Notes under the pieces: generated by a model | Databases searched by the model: none | What the model saw: the letters and a program-made list of their open reading frames with translations, nothing else | What the model was told of the DNA's origin: nothing | Part shown: piece by piece, positions 48,446 through 59,012 of the stretch | How the letters are laid out: every line of letters begins with the position of its first letter | Position numbering within the stretch: the first letter of the stretch is position 1 | Assembly (NCBI RefSeq): GCF_023159225.1 | Contig: NC_063170.1 | Span: 62,780,208-62,844,207 of the forward strand | From: Perognathus longimembris pacificus | Taxonomy: Eukaryota > Chordata > Mammalia > Rodentia > Heteromyidae | Direction of reading: 5' to 3' | DNA length: 64,000 bases | Program-made: the position numbers and the translations under genes

Positions 48446-48630
48446 TCCAGTACCTGATATTAGTTGGAGGAGGTTGGATGGAAACCCGTTGCCAGGCAAA
48501 GTCAAATACAGCAAATCCCAAGCTATCCTTGAAATCCCAAACTTTCAACAAGAAGACGAAGGCTTCTATGAGTGCATTGCTGGAAACCTTCGGGGGAGAA
48601 ACCTTGCCAAGGGCCAACTCATTTTCTATG
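48446..48630 (+). CDS. CNTN6: CNTN6 exon d: second half of Ig domain 3
   Basis: This 185-bp exon completes the Asn codon from exon c and reads [20 protein letters not shown], then a segment ending [20 protein letters not shown], then [14 protein letters not shown] and the first base of an Ala codon. The core Trp is in ISWRR, and FYEC carries the F-strand Cys that pairs with KLEC in exon c. The G-strand [11 protein letters not shown] is contactin-like. The donor is a consensus gtgagt at 48631. The acceptor (ataactgtttag, AG at 48444-48445) has a poor polypyrimidine tract, yet the frame and homology leave little doubt about the start. A possible branch point, ttctaat, lies about 20 bases upstream. 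Entry is phase 2 and exit phase 1. Confidence 0.94.
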
Positions 48631-50481
48631 GTGAGTGAGTAGAACGGCAGAAAGTATGTGAAGTAGTTGGCAATATTTTTCAGAGGAAAGTCATTAGCAT
48701 GAGTGAACAGTGTCATGGAGAAATAGGATAGGCACAGTTGGACACCTCATACAATGGAAAAAAGAAGAGCTGACCATATAGAGCTTTAATCCCAGAAGGC
48801 TTTAGGCAGGCTGCTATTTATCATAATTGCTTAGAAAATATCAACAATCAACAGCATCCATATTAAAGCCATCCAAGTTTACGATACAAGATAACATTGA
48901 CGCCCATCTATTTATCGTAAAACAGCAGCAGCTTCTGGCAATCTTAATTATGAATCTGAGTAGAATTTACAAATGAGGGAGAAAACTGATGGTTAAATCA
49001 TAGTGACTGAATGGTGTTTTGTAATACTGTTTCTAGGTTTACAGACTTTGCCCTTACAAAAATAATAGAACAACATGGTTATTACCTTACTTAAAATCTT
49101 CACCACAGTTTACTTTGAAACCTCGTGAACTGAAACAAGAGGATAAATGCGCACATTGCCCACAGTTTTTTTTTTTTTAATTTTCCTTTATTCACACTTA
49201 AAATATACTTCCTTGAATATTTTGATATTAAAAAAGCTTATTACAAAACAGCCTTCAGGATTATTAAAATGTATTTTATGTTTTCCTGTCAGACTTGCTT
49301 ATAACCAGTGATCAAGTTATTGAACAAGGCAAATTATATACAATTAGAAAAGTTTTGCATATCAAAATCACATCACAGGAATGCTGGCTTGCCCTGTGAT
49401 GAGAAGATTTTGTACCTTGTTAACTCTGTGCCTGTATTGGTGATCAGTTCAGTAACTCATCTAGCATTGGCTTTCCTTCCCTGTTGTTTCTTGATGCTTT
49501 TCCTTTGGGGGGGGGTGGTACTCCCCAGTAAACCAAGCCCTTTCCTTAGGCTGTGCTTGCAAGAGTGCACATTTTAGTTTCTCATTTTTCATTGTATGCA
49601 ATTGAGCAGGTTACTTTATTTCTCTGGGAAAATCCACTAAAATCAAATTAATTACATTTGCACTTGTAAAACATCTAGTCATAGCCAAGAAGATGCCAAA
49701 GAGAGATGCATGTTCTCCTACATAGCCCAGACCAAAGCTAGATTGAGTGCATCGGGGGACTTTCTAGTCATCGTTATGGAATGAAGGCTCATTTTAAAAC
49801 ATTTAATTTGTATCCCACTTACTTACGTGAATGATGGTAAAGCTAATGCTACTTTATTCCCACATTACTTACACTAGTTGTTTTCTTCCTCAATACTAAG
49901 TATGGCTTTCTCATCTTATAAAATAGGTTTAGGAATCTTATGTCTATGTATAAGCTAGACACTAAATATGTATACAACTCCAAAAGTTCTCACTCCCTAA
50001 CAGGAATCAATAAATAAAATACTGGATTATCATCCTACAAAATGTGAAGAGCTTTGTACTTAATGGATGACCCAAGCAACTGAGTGAAAATTATTTCTGA
50101 TACATATACATTTTTATTTTACATCAAATATAATTATGAGAATTTTACCCTTAGAGGGTCTGTATTTGGTCTGTATTTTCTACATTTTGACCTTTATACT
50201 TTTATTTGGCATCACATTACTCTCTAGCTCTGTTCCACATTCTGGCCTTTTTCACAAATTCCTAGTGGTCTACAGGTGCAGCAAAATGACACATAACCAA
50301 GAGATAACTTGAGCCCAGTACCCAGTGATATTTGCACCAGGATTTCTGTCACTCTCTGTTTGAGTTCCTGTTTCTCTTTCCCTCCAATCATAGGTGTTTA
50401 GTCCAGCTGGACCCTGTCAATCTTGCCATGATGCCTACTAACTGCCTTGCCAAATACATTCTCTTGTCTTCATTTTAACAG
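48631..50481 (+). other. CNTN6: CNTN6 intron d-e
   Basis: This 1851-bp intron has donor gtgagt and a strong acceptor. It is AT-rich, with a short poly-T near 49169-49178 and a G-run near 49507-49516. No recognisable mobile element was seen. Confidence 0.85.
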
Positions 50482-50618
50482 CCCCTCCAGAATGGGAACA
50501 AAAAATCCAAAACACCTACCTCTCTATCTACGACAGCTTGTTTTGGGAATGCAAAGCTAGTGGCAAGCCCAATCCTTGGTACACATGGCTAAAGAATGGC
50601 GAACGGCTTAACCCAGAA
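50482..50618 (+). CDS. CNTN6: CNTN6 exon e: first half of Ig domain 4
   Basis: This 137-bp exon starts with two bases of an Ala codon and reads PPEWEQKIQNTYLSIYDSLF, then WECKASGKPNPWYTWLKNGE and RLNPE. The WEC Cys is the B-strand half of the Ig4 disulfide and YTWLKNG carries the core Trp. PPEWEQKIQ is the stretch that best separates contactin-6 from its paralogues in my memory. The acceptor has a strong tract (ctcttgtcttcattttaacag) and the donor is gtaagc at 50619. Entry is phase 1 and exit is phase 0. Ig1-Ig4 form the horseshoe head in contactins (family knowledge), so this exon contributes to the adhesion surface. Confidence 0.95.
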
Positions 50619-51388
50619 GTAAGCAGATATGTTCATACTAAGTAAATTTTGGGAATAGTAGTAAGATCAATCACCAGGGTTGCATAGATAGCAAGAATTT
50701 TATATTTCAATATGTCATACCTAACATGTGTTATGCTTTCATATGAATCAGATTTGTTATTATTTTTCAATATATTACCTTGAATCCTTACACAGTCTTG
50801 CAAGAGAATTACAGTTATCATTCCTTCACATAGATGAAGGCAATGAGTGCCAGGTTAAGTCATGTACTTCTCCAAGGTCGTGTAGCAGCTAGTAAAAGTT
50901 GGAATTTGCTTTCAAAACAATCTGCGTCTTAATACTAGAACTCGAATGAAGACAATGAAGTTCAGTGTAGTTAAGTCATTTTTCCAATCTCACAGAGCTT
51001 GTCAAAGTAATAGCTTTCCACATTTTGTCAAATATCTTGCTTTTATGAAAAATATCTTTCTCTAAACTCATCAGAGAGTGAGAAACTAAGGTAATTCCCA
51101 ACATTTTTCAGTCTAAACATACTTCCCTTCACAATGTCTGTGAAATGAAAGAGTTGATAATTTTCTCATTAAATTTTCCAAATAATTATGTTAGTTGTCC
51201 ATTTTAATTAGCACATGCAAGCATAAACAAACTCGTAAAGAGCATCATTGTTTAGTATCTGAATATGGTACTTTCCTTTCTTTTAGCTTTAGTGGCATCT
51301 CCCCATATGTCATCTGCATGTGGCATGGCGATCCCACCAGCTTGCTTTTCTTATCTTTGCAATGAAGAAGTGCTTGGAATACATATAT

Positions 51389-51436
<48 letters not shown>

Positions 51437-51593
51437 ATTTCTCCATCCATCTATCCAGCTCTTCAAATTATTGTAGTCATACAGCAGAGTACCAGATCTG
51501 ATAAACATTCACAAATATAGTTTAATAAAATGCTGTTCAAAAGAATGTTTATGTTCACATGCTCACATTTTCCCATACCTTTCCCTTTGTTAG
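50619..51593 (+). other. CNTN6: CNTN6 intron e-f
   Basis: This 975-bp intron is the shortest here. It has a MIR-like remnant near 50800-50950 and a (CA)n repeat (51389-51434) close to exon f. Confidence 0.88.
51389..51434. repeat. CNTN6: (CA)n microsatellite upstream of exon f
   Basis: About 23 CA units on the sense strand, ending 159 bases before exon f. CA repeats in introns are known hnRNP L sites. Confidence 0.95.
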
Positions 51594-51723
51594 GAGAGAA
51601 TTCAAATTGAAAATGGAACTCTTATCATCTCTATGCTCAATGTCTCAGATTCTGGTGTTTACCAATGTGCTGCAGAAAACAAGTATCAGATAATTTATGC
51701 AAATGCAGAATTGAGAGTCTTAG
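51594..51723 (+). CDS. CNTN6: CNTN6 exon f: second half of Ig domain 4
   Basis: This 130-bp exon begins in phase 0 and reads ERIQIENGTLIISMLNVSDS, then GVYQCAAENKYQIIYANAEL and RVL, with the first base of an Ala codon at the end. VYQC holds the F-strand Cys that pairs with WEC in exon e. There are two N-glycosylation sequons, NGT and NVS. The acceptor is strong (cctttccctttgttag, AG at 51592-51593) and the donor is consensus gtaagt at 51724. A (CA)n repeat at 51389-51434 lies about 160 bases upstream in a short 975-bp intron. CA repeats are known binding sites for the splicing regulator hnRNP L, so dosage-dependent splicing is possible but not shown. Confidence 0.95.
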
Positions 51724-52519
51724 GTAAGTCATTTATTTAGTAACAAGAAATTGAAAATGACATTTTAGCAAGTTATGATTATACATGATCTGATCCCAAG
51801 GTTTTTTTCTTTAAATTAGAAATTTCTTTCTATTAGAATAATGAGAAATGTTGAAATTAGCGTTCTACAGAATTCAAGATGGTAATTATCATTCTGTGTG
51901 GGCAATATATTAGGGTTCAGGAAGAGCCCATCACTGGGTGCATCCAAATATAAAAAGTTTTATCAGTTGATTCTCACATGAAATGCTGATTGAAATTAAG
52001 TCAAAGGGAATTTATTAGGAATATTTTATTTCCAAATATAAGCAGAAGAATTATATTCTATCTTATAGCCATGAGAAAGAAAAATCAAAAGTTACAGAAA
52101 CAACAAATAGTGATTCACTTTTATCTCATCACAAGAAAGGCAAGGGCTATGGATTTGAGTAGTACAACTCGAATGTGTTATTAATACCTCCCTCATATAC
52201 TTGTAGATGCATGCTTCAAAAGCTACCTTAGCTACAGAAATGAAGTCATACCCAAAGCAGAAGAGAGTGGTTGAAGATCTCAATAGATGTCTGCCTCTGT
52301 TTTTCCTTTACCTCTTTTCCTCCTTCTTGCCTTTCTGACTTTGTCTCTTTTCTTTCCTTTCTTCTTCTTTCCTTTGTGCCAGGACCACTACTTGAATTCA
52401 AGGGCAAGGGCTATTTTTAGCAACACCTCTAATTTAGCCATACTTTCACTGGTAAAGCAAACATTCCCCAAGCTTCAGAGAGAAACACCTTTTAAGTCAT
52501 GAACTCTTTATCTTACTGG

Positions 52520-52740
52520 CAACTGGGGACTCAGGCCTGTGAATATAACTACTCAGAAGACAGAGGATTGGGTAGTAGGCCTATGAGAGTTTTATCTTGA
52601 ATAAACCAGCAAAAGGCCAGAAGTTTAGTCTTAAGTAGTAGAGTCTCAGCCTTGAGCCAAAAGGCCCAGGTATAGTGTGACGTCCTGAGTTCAAGTGCCA
52701 GTACTGGCACTAGATGAAAGAAAGGAAGGAAGAAACAAAA
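52520..52740 (+). mobile_element. B1-like head/Geo-tail SINE
   Basis: Head: caggcctgtgaatataacta, ctcagaagacagaggattgg. Tail: ggccagaagtttagtcttaa, gtagtagagtctcagccttg, agccaaaaggcccaggtata, gagttcaagtgccagtactg. It is on the CNTN6 strand, in the f-g intron. Confidence 0.8.
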
Positions 52741-53611
52741 ACAAAAGCCTAGATCACCTGTTTATCTAAATACTGAAGAAAACTAAAAATATAAGTTCCT
52801 ATAGTCTAAACTTCTCAGATCAATGCAATTTGAAAATGACACCTGGTGAAATTCAAACAGTGGTTTGTGCCACAGTGAATCCATGATCTTTCTCCCAAAG
52901 GCTCTTTCAATAGTAGCAAGGACAAAGAAATGAAAGAGCAAAGATACAATAATAATAAACAGACTTAATGAGCTTATGGGTGACAGGTATCCACTCATTT
53001 GTTCATTTCTTTATTATTGTGTAATTGGACATTACTAGCCCTAAAATATTATTAATATCAAAACTAATTGTTGCCTTCAATGAACCCAAGTTTCACTGGG
53101 TAAATGCTAAACTTAACATGATGATTCTTTTATAATCAGGAATCAAATTGTTGCTGTTCAAACATATGGCAAGTTGAATATAACCTAAATTGAGGATATT
53201 CTTTTCAATTTGAGATAAAAAAGAAATTACACATAGGTGAGGTGAGAGCAGAGAAGCAATTCCTGAAAAGATCAGACGCAAGAGCACCTGGCACATCTGA
53301 AAACCCCAAGTCACCTGCACTTCAGACTAGAGATGGAGGAGATTGGACGCCTTGCCCCAGTCAGCATCCATTGAGTAGAAAGACATAGTTGTATCCTCTC
53401 CAATCTGCGATTGGCACACCCTTGCACACTGGTTATTTGTTCAACTATCGTTTTGTTTAGTCAGCACAAAGCAGAGGTTGACAAAGGCAGCTTCTAAAAT
53501 TTGTATTCAGACCATCTGCTTTTCTGAGATACCAAATATGTTTTACAACTTTTAAGTTTCTCGGACCAAAGTGAACATGGTGATAAAGTATTTGTGTTGT
53601 ATCTGTTTCAC

Positions 53612-53642
53612 TTGTGTGTGTGTCTGTGTGTATGTGTGTGTA
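53612..53642. repeat. CNTN6: TG-rich microsatellite upstream of exon g
   Basis: TG units with TCTG and TATG variants, about 250 bases before exon g on the sense strand. Confidence 0.9.
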
Positions 53643-53889
53643 CATCACTGAAATAAAAAAGTTTCAGTGGTGAGTATAACATTATATATAAATAAACATA
53701 TGTGTTACAAATATAAATTATATTGCACAAAGAGCTATAACTGGTCTTACTACACCTTATATGGATATGTTTCAAAATAGATTTTGACCGCAAATATTTG
53801 CTTCTATCTACAATGCAGAGTTAGCTCTTGAGTCACTGACTGTTAATTCAATGAGTAAGTGAACAATACAACCTTTAATTTGCTTTTAG

Positions 53890-54040
53890 CCTCTGCTCCT
53901 GATTTCTCCAAAAATCCCATTAAAAAAATTTCAGCGGTTCAAGTTGGTGGGGATATCACCATTGAATGCAAGCCAAGCGCTTTCCCCAGAGCAGCTATTT
54001 CTTGGAAAAGAGGACCAGAGAACCTGAGACAAAGCAAAAG
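53890..54040 (+). CDS. CNTN6: CNTN6 exon g: first half of Ig domain 5
   Basis: This 151-bp exon opens with two bases of an Ala codon and reads SAPDFSKNPIKKISAVQVGG, then DITIECKPSAFPRAAISWKR and GPENLRQSK, ending on AG of an Arg codon. IECKPSAFPRA holds the B-strand Cys of Ig5 and ISWKR the core Trp. SAPDFSKNP is the Ig4-Ig5 junction found across contactins. The acceptor is tttgcttttag (AG at 53888-53889) and the donor gtaaaa at 54041. Entry is phase 1 and exit phase 2. The open frame continues upstream into intron (an ATG at 53859), but that part is noncoding. The partner exon with the second Ig5 Cys is not in the remaining 9.9 kb. Confidence 0.94.
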
Positions 54041-54367
54041 GTAAAATAAGTTTTATTTTAAAATGTATCCTGGATATTTTATAGTAACATCATCTAGTTT
54101 TTTAGAGTTTGATACATCATCCAAACTTCCTTCTTATATGATGAATCTCACTAGCATGTCGACAGATGCCAGTATTTTTCACATAGTAAAATAGAAAAAA
54201 ATCTCATACATCTAAGACTCTAGTTGTATAATTTGGCTATGATATTTTCAGTATATGCACTTGTACTAGATATATTTTTAAGGGCTTTTTAAGATCATTT
54301 CCTGCATTCAGTTGGAAAGGTTTTTATTCCTCCCTCATCCTCCTGAGATATCATTGAGAGAAACATT

Positions 54368-54373
54368 GAGAGA

Positions 54374-54406
<33 letters not shown>

Positions 54407-54412
54407 GAGAGA
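54368..54412. repeat. (GA)n microsatellite
   Basis: About 20 GA units with one ACAG break, about 330 bases after the exon g donor. Confidence 0.94.
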
Positions 54413-55622
54413 AAGGCTCATATGCACACACCTGGTGTTGTGGTTTTTAAATAGTCACACAGGTGTTTACCCCCAAAAAATGAATTCACCACAGGAAAAG
54501 AAGTTCCTGTTGAGAAAAAATAGAAGATTTCTTCCCATAATGGATGCAGTTCAGAATTTGTAAATCAGCATTAGTCTTAAAATATACTTCATTCCATTGC
54601 ATGGTCAAACTCTGTATGTAAAAAGATGACTGGGCATAGATATAGCTCTGTTTTATTGACCTACCTCATACAGTGTTAAGGAATCAGATATGCAGTGAAA
54701 TTCTACAATGAATGAGCCATTGTATGTAAAATATGAAAATCGTGTCTTTAAATCAGCGAACTCATCTTTAGTATCATACATGTCATTAATTCATATTCTT
54801 ACCTGGTGAGGCAGATAAAAGGCCATGGGAAAGAAAGAACAACTGAAGTTTAATAAAACATGACGATCATTACTCTGAGAAGAAAAAGTATCAGGAAGCA
54901 CTAGAGGATGTGTTGAGTCCTCAAATTGAGAGTCACTGCTTTGATTTCTGCCAACTGTTTTTTCTGCAGGTAGAGCCAAAGTGTCGACTATCCAACATGT
55001 CAGGCTAAGCTACAAAATATGGATTTGGGCATTGAGTCTCTCAAGTCCATGGGCAGGATGTGGGGGGACATTCTAGTCCTAAGAAAGCACTAGTGGCCAA
55101 GGAAGAGAGACAAAAAAGGAAATAAAACAAACACTGATTTATGTTGGCTGTTCTGTGTTCATTCGTGGTCACATCTGCTTTCTTCCAGATGTCTCCATGT
55201 GTATGGTGAAAAGCACAGGAGATAATATCCCCATTTAGAACATTTTTATTTCCCTTTTTCTTCAAATGATTTTATATGTCCGGACTAAAGTATTTTCCAG
55301 GATAGGGATCTATACCGAGTCTTGACATAGACCCAGAATGCAAGAGTAAATATCTTTAGAACAGACAAGTGTTCCAGAAAGGTTAGGTATGCACAGTGTT
55401 GCCAGCTTCAGAGAAAGCTTATTCTGGGGGAAAAGTTTCAAGATGTCAGCACAGACGTTTCCAGTTTAAGGTGAAAGGAGACCCGCAGTGGCAGCCCAGG
55501 CTGGATTCGTGCTCTGTGCCCTGCCTACAAGCACTGCCAAGAGATCTGGGTGTGGACGTACTCTTAAAAGTTTCTGGTTTGAACACACTGTGGTGGAAGG
55601 AAGACTTAAGAGATCCCCAAGC

Positions 55623-55712
<90 letters not shown>
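55623..55712. repeat. Compound (CT)n(CA)n microsatellite
   Basis: About 24 CT units run directly into about 20 CA units. It creates open frames over 130 codons on both strands that are not genes. Confidence 0.96.
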
Positions 55713-55713
<1 letters not shown>

Positions 55714-56529
55714 CTCAGAGCTGAGGGTCTGGATAAGTTGATTATCTCTGCTTCATTTAATAAAAGAATTCTACAGTGTGAACGCAAAGGGCAGGAATGG
55801 TTGCCATTTACTTTCCAGGGCTTTTGAAGACCCAAACACATGGTATAGGGAGAAGGAGAAAGAAATAAGAAAATGGAAGAAACACAAGAAAATGAGAGTG
55901 AGGAAATATCACAAGTAACTTAAGGGATATTGCCTTTTTAAACAATGCTTTAGGTTTTTACTTTCTGTTGTTTTCCCCTATATAGAATGAATATGGGAAC
56001 TTCTTAGTTTCAGAGCTGCTGAGAATTATTAGTCATAGCAAGCTCACTTTAGAGCATTTATCAACTAATAATCATATCAGGTTCAACATTGCACCCCTGT
56101 GATTAAAGGAATGATCCCTCTAAGTTAGATACAGGCTGTTGTTCCCTAATTCTATTTTTTGTTGTTTTAGGATTTCATTACAAGTGCAGTTTTTAAAGTT
56201 AAAAAAAAATAATTGAGCCTGAGCAGAATGCACTAATTGCAACCATCTATCTCTACCTGGTACAGATTACACTGAGCAGTAGTATGCAAAAGGTCACAGA
56301 GGTAGCATCTCCAGAAGTCTTTGTTTCTCTGCATGTTTCCTGCCCTGTCCTCCCTTCTATTGCCTTTTGACCTGACGGGTTTCATTAAGTACATGACTTC
56401 AAGCTGCTCATTGGAAAGTTGAGCATCTATACTTTCATTTACATTGGCTTCATCACCTTCTTGTAGTCTTTTAAAATGGGAGATTCTAAGACAAGTTGAA
56501 GGTAAAAATTAGAATGGTGATGGGAAAGT

Positions 56530-56631
56530 ACAAAAGAAGGGAAGGATTGAAGGAAGGATAGAGGGAAAGGAAGGGAAGGGAAGGAAAGGAAAGGAAAAGA
56601 AAAAAAAAGACAAGACAAGAAAGGAGAAGAG
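56530..56631. repeat. Polypurine tract (GGAA/GGGAA)
   Basis: Mostly GGAA and GAAA units on the + strand for about 100 bases. Confidence 0.9.
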
Positions 56632-56779
56632 AAATTACTGTTCACCATAGAGATAATGTGCTATAATGAACAAGAATCTAGTTCATACTATACCCTATTT
56701 ATATTATGACTTTTGATAAGATATGTTCTTCTATAGGCTCATATATAATGAATTTGAAAAATCATGTTTTTGGATTTTT

Positions 56780-57012
56780 TTTCGTAAGTTTTGAGGCTTG
56801 AACTCTGGGTCTGGGCACTCTCCCTGAGCTCGTTGGCTCAAGGCTAGAGTTCTACCATTTGAGCCATAGTGCCACTTAGAATTTCCTGGTAGTTAATTGG
56901 AGATAAAAGTCTCATGGAATTTCCTGCTCAGGCTGGCTTTGAGCCACAAATCCTCATATTGCAGCCTCCCCAAAAGCTAGGATTGCAGGAATGAGCCACC
57001 AGCACTGGGCTA
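56780..57012 (-). mobile_element. B1-like head/Geo-tail SINE, antisense
   Basis: In + direction: gttttgaggcttgaactctg, gggtctgggcactctccctg, ttggctcaaggctagagttc, taccatttgagccatagtgc, gttaattggagataaaagtc, gctcaggctggctttgagcc and gctaggattgcaggaatgag. Full length. Confidence 0.87.
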
Positions 57013-57180
57013 CATTTTGTTGTTTTAAACACAGTAATTCAAATGTTACCTTTAAGTCCATAAGGTCTCATCTTGACCTTTTCTTCTACAATGATGGAGG
57101 ACAATCAACATAATAGGCAACATCACAAAACATTTGTCCTTACATTTAGAACACATAAATTAAGATTATATGGTTTAGTA

Positions 57181-57211
<31 letters not shown>

Positions 57212-57262
57212 CTGTGTGGTGTATATGTGTGTGGTGTGTGCATATGTGTGTGTGGTGTGTAG
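57181..57262. repeat. (TG)n-rich microsatellite
   Basis: TG units with TGTGTGGT variants over about 80 bases. Confidence 0.93.
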
Positions 57263-58729
57263 TATGAGTGTAGAGGCAGACATTAGTAATTCATGCTTTC
57301 TCTGGTATGGTGTGACTCAACTGTATATATGGAAGTAATGAGAGTAAGATAAAGAATAAAAGTTTAAAGTTTCACAGTGATTCCTAGTGGAAGTGGTTAT
57401 TAGTTCTTGACCTTGGAAATACTTATGTGAGGAAATGTCCAATTTTAGTTTCTGTTATAAAATTTTGATACGGAACTGTCTACTTTGAAATTTCGCTATG
57501 AATAACTCTGGCTGCCAATAAAGTGTAACTACCTAGAGATGTTTGAGAGGACCCTAAAGAATTCCACTCAGAGGAATCATCTTACATTGCCTACTTATAA
57601 AAATGGTGGTAATATAGGTATTTTGATAATATCTCCCTCTCTTTTATGAATAGTACCCATCTATTAAAGAGCGAGGAGACAATGAAGCTACCAGTGAAAA
57701 GAAGCTCTCTTGTCTCCTTTTCTATAACTTTTGACTTTCTGAGGGTAATGGAAGACAATTTCAATTACTCATTGTTTGATACAGTGAACTTTATTATTTT
57801 TTACTTACTATGTTACTCTTTCAGATCTAGGAGCATCTCTTAATATGGCTAACATGTTCATTGTTCAACTATAAACAACCACTGAAGGCCTGACAAGCTA
57901 AATGTTCTCTCTTTACAGTAAGAATTTCTGTTCATAACTAGGAAAATAGTCTTCCATCTGATAATAGAGTAATAACAGTAAAATAAGTCAAGGGGTTGCT
58001 TGGTTTTTCTCTAGGAATGAATAGCTAAACAACATCAGTGCTATTATTTCTCTACATGTATCAGGGAGTTAGTTACAGGATTTAAGCTGAAGATAGCAAA
58101 AGGCATATCTTGTGGGGAAAACCAAGATATTTTTCAAAAGAGCCCTGCATTAGAAATTGGAAAGTTTGTGTACTGGTCATAGTTCTCTCATTGATCAGTA
58201 GCTTGATCCTGAATAAAACTGTTACGATATTATTTTCTTTGAAATCACTGCTTAAAATAAAATAATATCACCAGGAAAACTTGAAAGAATTATCAAATGC
58301 TACATTTATGCAGTATGGAGATTCCTCATATAGATCGCATAACCATAATTAAAAGACACCTGTAGCCTGGCATGTTGAAGCTGCAAGTTTCCTCTTTTAT
58401 AATTTCTTACATGTTTCAATGGTTTCTCAAGTTACCACCTGACTGAGCTAAGTGGGATCATGGTCATGAGTTATAAAAGAGCTCAAATGATCTGTGCTTA
58501 AATGGATCTAGAGATTACAGCATGCCCTTACAGGTTGTATGTCTGTTAGTCAAAGGAAACCTGCAACATACACACCAAGAAATAACTCAGGTTGGTAAGT
58601 CAGTGAAAAAAATTTCAATGCGAAATCACTTCCTTTCATTGACTTTATTGAGTTTGAAATTATCCCAAGAGTTTTAATAATTAGTTAATAGACCCATAAT
58701 GTGTCCATTTGTTACCTCACTCATACATT

Positions 58730-58850
58730 CTACAAATATTCATTGAGCCCCTATTGTATCCCAATTATATTCCTATAAATCTTAGGGGATAAAATACTAG
58801 TTAGTGGCATGAAACATATAATTTTCTTTGGCCATTCTTAGGTATTCTTT
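58730..58850. mobile_element. L2-like ancient LINE fragment
   Basis: Contains tacaaatattcattgagccc, ctattgtatcccaattatat and taggggataaaatactagtt, resembling the well-known L2 end text (attgagcacctactatgtgc and a ggggat-ac block). Diverged. Confidence 0.5.
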
Positions 58851-58990
58851 TAGGAAAGTTACTTAGCATGAAAAACTGAGGTTTAAGCCCCCATTTCTAC
58901 TTATCAGTTGATAATGTAGAACAAATCTCTTAATCTCCTTGGTTCTCAGTCGATCCATTGTGGAGGAAATAGTATTCATTTTGTTTTCTT

Positions 58991-59012
58991 TTGTTGTTGT
59001 TGTTGTTGTTGT
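58991..59012. repeat. (TTG)n microsatellite
   Basis: About seven TTG units followed by a T-run. It gives a Val run in a chance open frame (58939-59373). Confidence 0.93.

Larger units (their letters stand above)
51724..53889 (+). other. CNTN6: CNTN6 intron f-g
   Basis: This 2166-bp intron holds a + strand SINE (52520-52740) and a TG-rich stretch (53612-53642) about 250 bases upstream of exon g. Confidence 0.87.

Noticed and set aside
19662..54040. Alternative assignment of the gene to CNTN3, CNTN4 or CNTN5
   Set aside because: The exon e motif PPEWEQKIQ, the exon a start [10 protein letters not shown] and exon f YQIIYANAEL fit contactin-6 as I recall it. The paralogues differ at these places.
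19662..54040. Processed pseudogene of a contactin
   Set aside because: All seven exons have introns with AG/GT borders and matching phases, and there are no stops or frameshifts.
53859..54044. ATG-started frame across exon g
   Set aside because: Only 53890-54040 is coding. The upstream ATG lies before the acceptor and the sequence before SAPDFSK is intron.
55396..55841. Overlapping open frames of 143 and 131 codons on both strands
   Set aside because: Length comes from the (CT)n(CA)n repeat, which lacks stops in all frames. The flanks show no recognisable protein.
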